64,000 nucleotides of DNA, taken from the NCBI GenBank assembly GCA_002816585.1, contig MUCT01000045.1:62001-126000 (forward strand), read 5' to 3'. Shown here piece by piece: positions 40,441-49,104 of the stretch (the stretch's first letter is position 1; every line of letters begins with the position of its first letter). Made by a program: the position numbers and the translations under genes. The notes under the pieces were generated by a model. It was given only the letters and a program-made list of their open reading frames with translations. It was not told the DNA's origin and searched no databases. The DNA comes from SAR202 cluster bacterium Io17-Chloro-G6 (GTDB taxonomy: Bacteria > Chloroflexota > Dehalococcoidia > UBA3495).

Positions 40441-41775
40441 TTAATCAGGCCTCCGTCCAAGAATCGCCATGATTTCGGAAATGTCCGCAACATTCTCCAA
40501 GTCCTCTATTAGAGTCACCATGCGGTCAGAATCCCGATCGGATAGAACACGCACTACACAGTCGGTGACTTTTTCCATGCGCTCTTCTCGGCTCATGGGG
40601 TTCCCGGCAGATCCCCGGAACCCCCGGCACTCTGCATTGATGGAATTTCCGTCTTTCAGGCGTGCCGTTACTTGCACCTCGGCTGAGTCCCAATCACTGG
40701 GTTCCACTTTAATCTTTCGCAGGGTCTTCTCCATGTCAGGCGAAAACCGGCGCTCGTCTGTGAAGGACTCGATGCCGACCCTGCCATCTAATAGTGCCGC
40801 TGCCGCGCAATACTCGATGCTGAACTTGCCATCAAGCCCACTTCGAGGAAGTGATCCGGAGTGCCCCCGGCCTCCTGTTCGGACGGTCAAATGATCAACG
40901 TCGTCCGCTTGAACGGTATGCAATTGCCGCAGGTTCAGCACGGCTTCGATAGGATTTTGCATGTGGACTTGCGCAGGGAAACGTTTGATGTCAAAGCCAG
41001 GGTCAACTAATCGGTAGGATAACCCCAGCCCCTCCGTTAGGACGTCCCAGTCCATTTTTCCATCGAACAGAGCATCTGAATAACCGTTGGGAGCCTCGAG
41101 AATCGAGTCACTGCTTGTATAGCCCGCGGCCGCTAGAATCGCAGCCTCGGCTCCCATCCGTGCGGCGTTTCCGGTGTGAGTGGATTTGACCATTGTGCCC
41201 GTATTGGCGGTCAGCCCACCGGTGCGAGACGCGGCGATGCCCATCGCCATCCGGATATGTTGGGTGTCGAGGCCCAGGACCTTTGCGCTGGCGACTGCGC
41301 CTCCCAGGGGCCCTACCAGGCCCGGAGGATGATAAGCGGGGTTCGAGAAAGCAGCCGATGCAGCTCTCAGCCGTCCTTGAATCTCCCATCCCATGACATA
41401 CGCCTCGATGATGGTTTTGCCGCTGGTATTTCTAACTTCTGCCAGCGCCAGCGCCGCGGGTAGACAGGACGACGTGCCGTGAGTCGGCGGGTACCCTTGA
41501 ATCTCGAAATCCAGGCAGTGGCCAAATACGCCGTTGGCGAAAGCCGCGGAGGGGACGTTGGTTTTGAATCCCCATCCGATTACCGAAGATTGCGGTGCGC
41601 CGCCCAAATCTTGAACGTAGCGGCCAATGATGCCTGCTAGCTCCTGAGTGGAGCCCGCCAGCATGTTGGCAACTCCGTCCAGAATAGCGACCTTCGCGGC
41701 TTCAACAACGGAATGATCAAAGTCATCGTAGCCGGTGTTCGCCACAAACTGGGATAGGGTTTTGGTGGCGTCCAT
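40441..41775 (-). CDS. MmgE/PrpD family protein (second copy)
   Basis: A 444-residue MmgE/PrpD protein clearly different from the one at 36482. It begins DATKTLSQFVANTGYDDFD, has AKVAILDGVANMLAGS near residue 27, AFANGVFGHCLDFE near 76 with the family His-x3-Asp pattern, and GWEIQGRLRAASAAF near 128. Family chemistry is dehydration, decarboxylation or epimerisation of di- and tricarboxylates. It is on the same strand as the iron ADH (93-bp gap) and probably in one transcript with it. Substrate unknown. Confidence 0.88.
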   Translation of the reverse strand: MDATKTLSQFVANTGYDDFDHSVVEAAKVAILDGVANMLAGSTQELAGIIGRYVQDLGGAPQSSVIGWGFKTNVPSAAFANGVFGHCLDFEIQGYPPTHGTSSCLPAALALAEVRNTSGKTIIEAYVMGWEIQGRLRAASAAFSNPAYHPPGLVGPLGGAVASAKVLGLDTQHIRMAMGIAASRTGGLTANTGTMVKSTHTGNAARMGAEAAILAAAGYTSSDSILEAPNGYSDALFDGKMDWDVLTEGLGLSYRLVDPGFDIKRFPAQVHMQNPIEAVLNLRQLHTVQADDVDHLTVRTGGRGHSGSLPRSGLDGKFSIEYCAAAALLDGRVGIESFTDERRFSPDMEKTLRKIKVEPSDWDSAEVQVTARLKDGNSINAECRGFRGSAGNPMSREERMEKVTDCVVRVLSDRDSDRMVTLIEDLENVADISEIMAILGRRPD

Positions 41776-41885
41776 ATATAGCCTCTGTTGATGTGGTCGA
41801 TTATGTGCGCTGGATCGCTGCCCGTAAAAATTGGCTGGTTAATGGCTCGAGCGGTCATCGCGCTAAGAGATTCGACGAGGCCGAC

Positions 41886-42986
41886 CTACCTTGGGTTCAC
41901 CGCCACTTCGCGGCCTTGGTCCGAAGACTCTCGTATGTCGTCGATGAAACGATGCAACTCTACGGCTTGATTGAAATCGGGCTGGCGATCGTGTCCTGAC
42001 AGAATAGATTGGCCAAACTGATAGTACATCTGCCCCACGTTGTAGGGATCCCCTTGGGGCATTCCTTCAAGCACGAACCGATATTTGTCGGGTACTTCTA
42101 GCTCTTCCAGAGTGTTTCCTCCTTTGACACCTTGTATGCGAACGGCGCTGGTGTTTGCAGATCCCTCTGAAGATACGATCAGGGTTCCCTCTCGTCCGTA
42201 TATCTCCATGCAATAGCCACTGCCAACCCAAGGGTTATTGGCAACGTGGACTGAGCCAACACCACCGTTGACCAGTCTGCCGCTGACCAAAATATTATCT
42301 GGAGAAGTGACCTCTACCGTTTGGTTGGTGTCGACCTCAAACCATTGCTTCGCCTGGTTACTCACTACGGCGGAAACATGACTGAAGTTGCCGGCCACGA
42401 AACGCAAGGCGTCGATTGTGTGCCCGCATGCAATGGTCAAAGTGTTTGCACCTAAGTCGATATCTCGCTGCCAAGTCCGATCTGAAGTCCGCTCTAGCAC
42501 TCCTCCATTAATACGCTTTACATGACAAGACATCACATCGCCTACATAACCGGACGACACCAAGTCCTTGGCAAATAATATGCCCGGATTTGCTCGGGCC
42601 TGGAGTCCAACCATGTTTCGGACTCCTTTGGTCTGGGCTAAGTCGGCCATCTCCTGAGCTTCGGCGGTAGTTCGCCCCAAAGGCCACTCCGTGTAGACGT
42701 GCTTCCCTGCGTTAATGGCTGCCATAGTCGGCTCATAGTGAGCTGGAACCCTCAGGCTCACGGCTACGGCGTCTATGTCTGGATGCGCTATCAACTTATG
42801 GTAGTCATCGAACGCTAGTCTTGCCCCGAACTTTTGCCGGGCTTCTTCGGCGCTTTCCCGGCGTGTGGTGCAAACCGCGGTCAACTCGAACTCCGGGCTT
42901 GCCACTACCGCTGGCAAATGTGATCGTGGCGCCCATCCCCGGTGGATGTTGGCTCCGATGATACCCAAGCGTATCTTGTCGGCCAT
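41886..42986 (-). CDS. Gfo/Idh/MocA family oxidoreductase
   Basis: A 366-residue NAD(P)-dependent oxidoreductase. The Rossmann motif is LGIIGANIHRGWAPRSH at residues 6-22. DAVAVSLRVPAHYE near 68 and the catalytic-type EWPLGRTTAEA, in place of the usual E-K-P-L/xP, is near 94. In many members Lys in EKP is catalytic; here Trp occupies that place (YTEWPLG), as in some fungal-type galactose/D-xylose relatives. Substrate is probably a sugar or cyclitol-like compound, not provable. ATG 42986 is chosen over the longer frame (43019). Confidence 0.88.
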   Translation of the reverse strand: MADKIRLGIIGANIHRGWAPRSHLPAVVASPEFELTAVCTTRRESAEEARQKFGARLAFDDYHKLIAHPDIDAVAVSLRVPAHYEPTMAAINAGKHVYTEWPLGRTTAEAQEMADLAQTKGVRNMVGLQARANPGILFAKDLVSSGYVGDVMSCHVKRINGGVLERTSDRTWQRDIDLGANTLTIACGHTIDALRFVAGNFSHVSAVVSNQAKQWFEVDTNQTVEVTSPDNILVSGRLVNGGVGSVHVANNPWVGSGYCMEIYGREGTLIVSSEGSANTSAVRIQGVKGGNTLEELEVPDKYRFVLEGMPQGDPYNVGQMYYQFGQSILSGHDRQPDFNQAVELHRFIDDIRESSDQGREVAVNPR

Positions 42987-43029
42987 GGTTCTCCCCCGAA
43001 TGCGGAAATTTGACCCCATCCTACCATGG

Positions 43030-43053
43030 GAGTGGACTCGAGAGTGGACTCGA
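43030..43053. repeat. 12-bp direct tandem duplication
   Basis: GAGTGGACTCGA occurs twice in tandem (43030-43041, 43042-43053), about 45 bp upstream of the Gfo/Idh/MocA start. Confidence 0.9.
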
Positions 43054-43126
43054 CTTTCACCACCGAAGATTGCAGGCCTGAGGGGGATCGGTCACACAGA
43101 TCGGTAGGATTTGTCTTGGTCTACAA

Positions 43127-43158
43127 TACACCCGCCTGAAGGTACACCCGCCTGAAGG
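43127..43158. repeat. 16-bp direct tandem duplication
   Basis: TACACCCGCCTGAAGG occurs twice in tandem (43127-43142, 43143-43158), next to the beginning of the IS630 remnant. Confidence 0.9.
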
Positions 43159-43169
43159 TAATCGAATAA

Positions 43170-44166
43170 TCAATAAACTCTTCAGCAAAGGAATGTAGAA
43201 GAGTGCCTTCAACGGGCTGGTACAACACCGGATACGAAATTGGCGTTGGTGGCGCCGTGATGAAGACCGGCCGGTTGCTGCTAGTCGGGCCGGGAAGCTT
43301 GACGACAAGGGAGAGGCTCATCTCATCGCCCTGGCTTGCAGCCCGGCGCCGGAGGGCCACGACCGCTGGACCCTGCGCCTGTTGGCTGGGAAGGTAGTAG
43401 AGTTGGGGTTGGCGCCCTCCATGTCTAATGAGGGCATCCGCAAAAAAAAACGCCCTTAAGCCGTGGCAGAAGGAGGAGTGGTCTATTCCTGAGGTGAGTT
43501 CTGAGTTCGTGGTAGACATGGAGGATGTCCTGGAATTGTACGCTGAACCTCATGACCCCCATCGACCGGTGGTCTGCTTTGACGAGACCTCGACCCGGTT
43601 GCTGGCTGAGGCGAGGCCGCCCCTTCCGGCACGGCCTGGACAGCCGCGACGCCAGGATTATGAGTACCAAAGGCAGGCCACGCGCAACCTTTTCTTGACC
43701 TGTGAGCCGCTGCGGGGCTGGAGGCACGTGAGCATCACCCCACGACGGACACGGCAAGACTTCGCCCACCAGATGCGCTGGCTGGTCGATGAGGCCTACC
43801 CGCAGGTCCCAGTGGTGAGGGTCGTACCGGAAATCTGAGCACCAATTGACCGGCTTCCCTTTACGAGGCATTCCCCGCCGCTGAGGCCCGGCGTATCGTG
43901 AAACGGCTGGAGTTTCACCACAGACCCAAGCATGGAAGCTAGCTCAACCCTGTCCTGAGCTCGCCGAAGGGATGGCGGAGATCGACTTTAGCGTATTGGC
44001 TCGCTCCTGCCTCAGGCAGCGTGTCCCCACCGAGGCCGTCCTCTGCCGGGAAGTCCAAGCCTTGGAGCGGGAGCGCAATGCGCCCAAGCCGCCATCAACT
44101 GGCGGTTTACCGCCCAAGCCGCCCGGAAGAAACTCCATCGCTTGTATCCTTCATATCAAAGCTTGA
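43170..44166 (+). pseudogene. Decayed IS630-family transposase
   Basis: The three frames give, in order, LQQRNVEECLQRA (N-terminal HTH end), EAHLIALACSPAPEGHDRW, then NALKPWQKEEWSIPEVSSEF, VVCFDET (DDE Asp), PASLYEAFPAAEARRIVKRL, RPKHGS, and MAEIDFSVLARSCLRQRVP: an IS630/Tc1-like DDE transposase. It is broken by a frameshift at an A9 run (43442-43450), a shift near 43822, TGA at 43847, TAG (for Trp) at 43940 and a 23-bp insertion at 43949-43971. Terminal inverted repeats are not obvious. A dead insertion sequence, evidence of past transposition in this accessory region. Confidence 0.85.
43949..43971. repeat. 23-bp CTGAGC-type element inserted in the IS630 remnant
   Basis: Lies exactly between the codons for conserved LN and MAEIDF of the transposase; removing exactly 23 bp restores the reading frame. 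It contains CTGAGCTCGCCGAAGG, related to the palindromic element at 25380-25450. Confidence 0.75.
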
Positions 44167-44204
44167 CCGTCTACCAGGCGTCGTGGCGTGTGCGTTGAAA
44201 GGTT

Positions 44205-45104
44205 CTAGTAAGCGGGGATCCCGCGGACATTAGTCTCCAAACTATAGACCGAGTCCCCCGCGGTAATAAACATTGTACTCAGGTTGGGGCCACCAAACGT
44301 GAGATTCCTGGGTACTTCTGGAACGCGGATAATCCCTATCCGCTCCCCCGCGGGACTGATAACCCAGATTCCACCGGAGCCGGTGCAATATACCTGGCCA
44401 CCGGTGTCCACTTTCATCCCATCGGGGACCCCGGGTTCAGCAGAGGACATATCGCAGAAGACCCTATTGTTGCTTAAGGTTCCATCAGACGCGACATCGA
44501 ACGCCCTAATGCGGCGATGGGTGCAAACTTCGCCTCGCTCGCCCTCTCCGATGCACCGGTCGTCCAAGCGGCTGATAGCCACATAGAGTATCGACTCATC
44601 CGGGGAGAACGCCAGCCCGTTTGGATACTCGCATTCGTCGGTAGCCAGGGAAAGTTCGCCTTCGGGCGTGATCCTGAATACCCCAGCAAACCCTAGTTCC
44701 CGATTTTCTTGAGGGACGCTCGATTCAGGATCAGTGAAATAGATACTCCCGTCCGTACGGCAGACTATGTCGTTCGGACGGTTCAGGCGCTTCCCCTGCC
44801 ATCGGTCAGCTATTGTCGTGACCGAGCCTTCGGCATCCATTCGAGTGATCTGCCGATTTGCCCCTTCACACATCACCAAGCGGCCTTGGCGGTCCAAAGT
44901 GCAACCGTTGCCTTCGCCTGTATCCCGCCGAACCGGATTTGCTTCTTGGCCTGGTTCCAAACGCATGAGCATGCTTTCGCGGTGCCGGACGTAGGTCAGA
45001 TAACCCCCCGGATGCCACAATGGGCCTTCGGTGGCGCCCCCTGCAGCTATCGAGACCGGTTTGGATGATCCTAGGATTTGTGCAACCGACATTGTAGTCT
45101 CCAT
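44205..45104 (-). CDS. SMP-30/gluconolactonase-like beta-propeller
   Basis: A 299-residue SMP-30/gluconolactonase/LRE family protein, a six-bladed propeller. ATEGPLWHPGGYLTYV (near residues 22-37) holds the metal Glu; RPNDIVCRTDGSIYFTDPE (near 102-120) supplies Asn and Asp; YPNGLAFSPDESILYVA (near 156-172) the second Asn; and PDGMKVDTGGQVYCTGSGGIWV near 225 the catalytic Asp region. These enzymes hydrolyse sugar or other lactones with Ca or Zn. No signal peptide. It lies beside an LLM oxidoreductase (64 bp), which may yield its lactone substrate, an inference. Confidence 0.9.
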   Translation of the reverse strand: METTMSVAQILGSSKPVSIAAGGATEGPLWHPGGYLTYVRHRESMLMRLEPGQEANPVRRDTGEGNGCTLDRQGRLVMCEGANRQITRMDAEGSVTTIADRWQGKRLNRPNDIVCRTDGSIYFTDPESSVPQENRELGFAGVFRITPEGELSLATDECEYPNGLAFSPDESILYVAISRLDDRCIGEGERGEVCTHRRIRAFDVASDGTLSNNRVFCDMSSAEPGVPDGMKVDTGGQVYCTGSGGIWVISPAGERIGIIRVPEVPRNLTFGGPNLSTMFITAGDSVYSLETNVRGIPAY

Positions 45105-45167
45105 GAATCAAAAGGACCAGATTTGAATTCGCGGCTGGTTGTACCAGTGTCTCTTGAGCGTGTCTGG

Positions 45168-46253
45168 TCACTCTAATTTTAAGTCTTCGATTTTGGGCCC
45201 GACATGCTCCATTAGTAACCGCTGCGATCGCTGCACCAGCGTATGGTCATCGGGGTCCTGGGTGGTGTTGAGGAGGACGCCGAAACCACCGGTCTCTTCA
45301 TAGGTCTGATGAATCTTCTCGGCACACTCACTGGAGTCGCCGACGATCCAGACGTTTTCCAACATGTAGTCGACGTCTACATCTTCATCGGCCATCGAAG
45401 GGTCATTTTTCAGATGACCCAAGATGCCCCCGGCTTTGCGGTTTTTCCACTGGTGCTCTTCGAAAGGCCGGCCCAAGACGACACGGGCTTCTTCCCGGGC
45501 CGATTCCGAGGTCTCTCCGACGTAAATCTCCCTCCCCAAACGGAATTCGCTCTTGTCGGCAATCTTACCCGTGCTGGCGGCGCCTTCTTCGACGATGTGC
45601 CAGAGGTCTGGGATGAAACGATTGGGCAGATTGCTCATGGGAATCCAACCACGCTCTCCAGCCATCCTGATGCTTTCTGTGTTAGGAGTTGAACCAGCTA
45701 TACCAATCGGTGGATGTGGTTGTTGATAGGGCTTGAAATAAAGCTTGCGTCCCAACTCCGCCGACTGCTCTGGGGCGTGTACCTGATAGTACTTACCTTC
45801 AAAACCGAAATGGCCTTCCTCGGCGGCCCACAACCCAAGAATTACCTCCAAGGCTTCCCGGCCTTGTTCCCGCACGTCGTCCATGCTGTCGTAGTCAATT
45901 CCGTAAAGCTGCAAATCTGTAGGAAGCGACCGGAACCCAACACCCCAATAGATGCGGCCCCGTGCCATATGGTCCAACATGGCAATCCGGTGAGCGGTGT
46001 CCACTGGGTGGTGCAATGGCAGCATGGTCACGCCAGTGGCCAGAACAATGTTCTCGGTTAGGGCTAATGCCTTGGCCATGAGCAACTCAGGTACTGGGGC
46101 GTTCTCCCAAGTCTCCGTGATGTGCTCGCCAATCCAGGCCTCATGATACCCAAGTTGGTCAGCCTGTACGATCAACTCGATGTCGCGGTCGTACGAGTCT
46201 GCGTAAGACCGCCTCGGGGGATGCAACGGCATCATAAATAGCCCGTATTTCAT
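45168..46253 (-). CDS. LLM-class flavin-dependent oxidoreductase (second)
   Basis: A 361-residue luciferase-like monooxygenase. KYGLFMMPLHPPRRSY at the start, DQLGYHEAWIGEHITETWEN near 34, TGVTMLPLHHPVDTAHRIAMLDHMARGRIYWGVG (near 73-106, position only), and YQQPHPPIGIAGSTPNTESI near 178 are diagnostic. The length and IYWGVGFRSLPTD segment resemble the LimB/alkanal-type long subfamily. FMN (or F420) is the probable cofactor. It is divergent from the small Rieske gene at 46505, and upstream of the SMP-30 gene on the same strand. Confidence 0.9.
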   Translation of the reverse strand: MKYGLFMMPLHPPRRSYADSYDRDIELIVQADQLGYHEAWIGEHITETWENAPVPELLMAKALALTENIVLATGVTMLPLHHPVDTAHRIAMLDHMARGRIYWGVGFRSLPTDLQLYGIDYDSMDDVREQGREALEVILGLWAAEEGHFGFEGKYYQVHAPEQSAELGRKLYFKPYQQPHPPIGIAGSTPNTESIRMAGERGWIPMSNLPNRFIPDLWHIVEEGAASTGKIADKSEFRLGREIYVGETSESAREEARVVLGRPFEEHQWKNRKAGGILGHLKNDPSMADEDVDVDYMLENVWIVGDSSECAEKIHQTYEETGGFGVLLNTTQDPDDHTLVQRSQRLLMEHVGPKIEDLKLE

Positions 46254-46447
46254 ACTTATCCTCCAAATTCCAAAGTGCCTACGGCGCCAACCTTTGGACC
46301 AATACCAAAATTGATTGTGTTAGCAGATTGTGGCACATTATCCCAGATAATGACATCTTCGACTTCCTGGCATGAAAGTATTACGGGTTTATAGCCGATT
46401 GAAATTGTAGGTCCAGAATTTCAGTCAAATGTAATCCGAGATTCTGC

Positions 46448-46453
46448 TATACT
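46448..46453 (+). promoter_or_regulatory. Extended -10 promoter of the Rieske gene
   Basis: TATACT preceded by TGC, 50 bp before ATG 46505. No strong -35. Confidence 0.5.
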
Positions 46454-46504
46454 TCCGTCCCTCGTACCTGTCAGAAACTCGTTAAATCACAAGGACTAGA
46501 CGAC

Positions 46505-46873
46505 ATGGTCTCCCAAAGTCGAAAAGGAACAGTTTCCCTGCGGCAAGTCAACGGCTCAGCCCGCTCGAAGAAGGTTAGAGTCGACCTGGGCGAGGAGTCC
46601 TCATTCACAGCACTCCCCGCTCCAGTGAAAGTGGGTGACGCTTCCTACTTCTTGGTGCGAGGGCGGGACGGATATAAGCTTTTGTCGACGGTCTGTCCGC
46701 ACCAGGGAGGAGAGGTGATGGACGAAGGCGACGAGCTGTTCGTCTGCGACGGCCACGGTTGGCAGTACGAAAAATTGGAGGGGGCGTGCCTGGGCAAACC
46801 CGATTTCCGCATGAAGTCGTTCTTGGTCACAGTCAAAGAAAACCGCCTTGTTGCCTTGGTGCCCGACGAATAA
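46505..46873 (+). CDS. Small Rieske [2Fe-2S] protein (second)
   Basis: A 122-residue free-standing Rieske protein. Cluster ligands: Cys and His in VCPHQGGEVMDEGD and in FVCDGHGWQYEKLEG. The first 30 residues are a basic, non-conserved extension; VDLGEESSFTALPAPVKVGD then matches the Rieske protein at 15582-15926 closely. It is probably a ferredoxin component passing electrons to an oxygenase, perhaps one of the LLM or other oxidoreductases nearby. The gene has its own promoter-like site and is closed by a bidirectional terminator at 46959-46990. Confidence 0.9.
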   Translation: MVSQSRKGTVSLRQVNGSARSKKVRVDLGEESSFTALPAPVKVGDASYFLVRGRDGYKLLSTVCPHQGGEVMDEGDELFVCDGHGWQYEKLEGACLGKPDFRMKSFLVTVKENRLVALVPDE

Positions 46874-46958
46874 CCCCACTCAGGGGCCGGCCGGTGAGAG
46901 GCAAATACACCGGCCCTAGTGAGTATCACAACGGGTACTCCAGAATGGCCTGACGGTC

Positions 46959-46990
46959 AAAAGGCCCCACCGATCGAGGTGGGGCCTTTT
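46959..46990. terminator. Bidirectional intrinsic terminator
   Basis: AAAAGGCCCCACC, loop GATCGA, GGTGGGGCCTTTT: a perfect 13-bp stem with A/T tracts on both sides. It serves the Rieske gene (plus) and the convergent D-aminoacylase gene (minus). Confidence 0.92.
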
Positions 46991-47033
46991 AATTGAACCG
47001 CTGGTCGGTCCGGTTGCTGTCTAGTACTAGGCA

Positions 47034-48710
47034 TTAACCGACCATATCGTAGCTGCGGAGGAGCTTGCCTGGTAACGCGTTGGTACATTCGTTTTCCACG
47101 AAAGTTACCGTTCCGTTTACGACGATATAGCGGATTCCCGTGGGCCTCTGGACCAACCGCTTCTCTCCGCCTGGGAAGTCCGTCTCGAACCGCGGCTTGT
47201 CGTACAGCAGCCCCAGTTCGTCCATGTTGTAGATCATTACGTCGGCGAAGTCTCCAACTCTTAGCGTCCCGCGGTTCTTCATGTCTGAGAACCAGGCGGG
47301 AAGAGCGCTCATCTTTTGATGCGCCTGCTCCAGAGTCATAAGCTCCTTGTCTCTGATCCAATTGGCCAAGAAATAGACCGGCCAAACGCTGTTAACCAAG
47401 AACCGGGTGTGAGCGCCACCGTCTGAAACCGAGATGTGCACGAAGGGGTTGGAGATATGGTCGGCTCGGGCGTCGTCACCTTGTGCCGCAGCCGGGTGGG
47501 CGAATTCGGTCTCCAGTTCTTCGTCCAACGCTATGTCCAAGAAGGCGTCCAGCGGGTGTTTGCCCTCGGCTTCGGCGATGTCCGCGATGCTCAAGCCCTC
47601 GTACTTGAGGTTGCGCTCCAAGGCCACCTCGACCACTTGGACTTGCGTCCAATCTGTCCTGGCGTGAGGACGATCTATAACGTCGCGCTTCATGCCTTCC
47701 CTAATACCATCTTCCGACAACTTGGCGATCCGTTCCTCTTTTGTGCCGACCAAAGGCTGCACCCAGTTTGGCATGTAGTCAAACAAGTTGTATTCAGACA
47801 GCTTGAACTCGGCGATTGTCGGCACGGAGCCTTGTTGCGCGAGAATGGGCAGCCCTTCCGCCCGCATCTCCTTTAGCCATTCGTAACCTTCGTCGTCACC
47901 CAATACCACGTGAAGGGGGCGGCCGCTCATGCGGACCATCTCAGCAAGCATGTCGCGCTGTTCTGGGCGGTCGTCGGAAATTCCGATGGTCCATCCAATT
48001 TGGCCGACCCCGAACTCGCTCATCACTTGGGCCAAGGCGAAGAATTCCTCTTTGGACGCCACGTGGCTCGGCAGCCAGCTACCATCTTCCGGCCGGTCCT
48101 CCAGGTTTTTATCCGCGGAGATGCCGAAGGCTCCAGCTTTCATCGAATCATGCAGGATCTGTTTCATTTGATTTAACTCGGCTTCCGTGACCGAGGTCCG
48201 TTCCCGCGCCGGAATCATGCCCAACACGTATCCACGGAGAGGGGAGAAGGGCACCAGCGCTCCCACATTGACCCCCAATCCTTGCCGGTCTAGGCTATCC
48301 ATATACTCGGGGAAAGTCTCCCAGTCCCAGCGCATGCCCTGGCGCATGGACTCCAAGGGTATCGCCTCAATTCGGTTCATCATCCGCATATTGAGGTCAC
48401 GGTCCTCGGGTCTGGTCGGAGCGAAACCGAAGCCACACTGGCCCACCGTCAGCGAGGTCACTCCGAACCATCCTGAGAGTGAGGCATACGGGTCCCAGTT
48501 GAGTTGTGCGTCATAATGGGTGTGGAGATCTATCGCTCCCGGCGCCACTATGCAACCGCTCGCGTCCAACTCCTTGGCTCCCGATGCGGATATTCTGCCG
48601 CTGACCATGGCCACCCTGCCATCTTTGATGCCAACATCAGCACGAATCCTAGGAAGGCCCGTGCCGTCAACTACGATTCCCCCACGAATCACCAAATCAA
48701 ATTGGGGCAT
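47034..48710 (-). CDS. D-aminoacylase / N-acyl-D-amino-acid deacylase-type amidohydrolase
   Basis: A 558-residue amidohydrolase. It starts FDLVIRGGIVVDGTGLPRIRAD as the D-aminoacylase/dihydroorotase-like family does; the metal motif is APGAIDLHTHYDAQLNWDP (near residues 57-75). GQCGFGFAPTRPED near 96 and SDGGAHTRFL (near 452-461) with the catalytic Asp region complete the site. ADVMIYNMDELG near the end is the small beta domain. Family members cleave N-acyl-D-amino acids or other amides and imides. Substrate not known. It is convergent with the Rieske gene. Confidence 0.9.
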   Translation of the reverse strand: MPQFDLVIRGGIVVDGTGLPRIRADVGIKDGRVAMVSGRISASGAKELDASGCIVAPGAIDLHTHYDAQLNWDPYASLSGWFGVTSLTVGQCGFGFAPTRPEDRDLNMRMMNRIEAIPLESMRQGMRWDWETFPEYMDSLDRQGLGVNVGALVPFSPLRGYVLGMIPARERTSVTEAELNQMKQILHDSMKAGAFGISADKNLEDRPEDGSWLPSHVASKEEFFALAQVMSEFGVGQIGWTIGISDDRPEQRDMLAEMVRMSGRPLHVVLGDDEGYEWLKEMRAEGLPILAQQGSVPTIAEFKLSEYNLFDYMPNWVQPLVGTKEERIAKLSEDGIREGMKRDVIDRPHARTDWTQVQVVEVALERNLKYEGLSIADIAEAEGKHPLDAFLDIALDEELETEFAHPAAAQGDDARADHISNPFVHISVSDGGAHTRFLVNSVWPVYFLANWIRDKELMTLEQAHQKMSALPAWFSDMKNRGTLRVGDFADVMIYNMDELGLLYDKPRFETDFPGGEKRLVQRPTGIRYIVVNGTVTFVENECTNALPGKLLRSYDMVG

Positions 48711-49027
48711 TTCACTACCTCCTATAAGTGGTAATATTCCGTGTCATCCGGTCTAGGCCTATTCGGATGGAGCGTTAGAAGTATAACTAGCCAGTGAATG
48801 CCCGGCAACTATCAACTCATTCGTTTTAGGATACGATTTCAGTGGTGCAACCCCCGGTACCAGGGAGCTTCATCGTCATTCAAGTTCGCCGTGGTTCCGG
48901 CAGGTTCGCGGCAATTGACTCACCGCCAGCAGCCTCGTCTAAGAGAACCCGCTCTGGTTTAGCTTTTTAGGTATTTTTCAGAGAAATGGGGTCTTTTTAT
49001 TTTGATTGCCGCCCGCAGACCCGGCTG

Positions 49028-49056
49028 TTGACATGGTTCTATGCCCATGCTAGTTT
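49028..49056 (+). promoter_or_regulatory. Promoter of the third LLM gene
   Basis: TTGACA (49028-49033), 17 bp, TAGTTT (49051-49056), with TGC before the -10. Predicted leader of about 42 nt before ATG 49105. The rest of the gap 48711-49027 shows nothing recognisable. Confidence 0.68.
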
Positions 49057-49104
49057 GCCACCAAGTTGGGGAAGAGGGGTGTGCACCGGATTCTGGAGAG
49101 GCGT

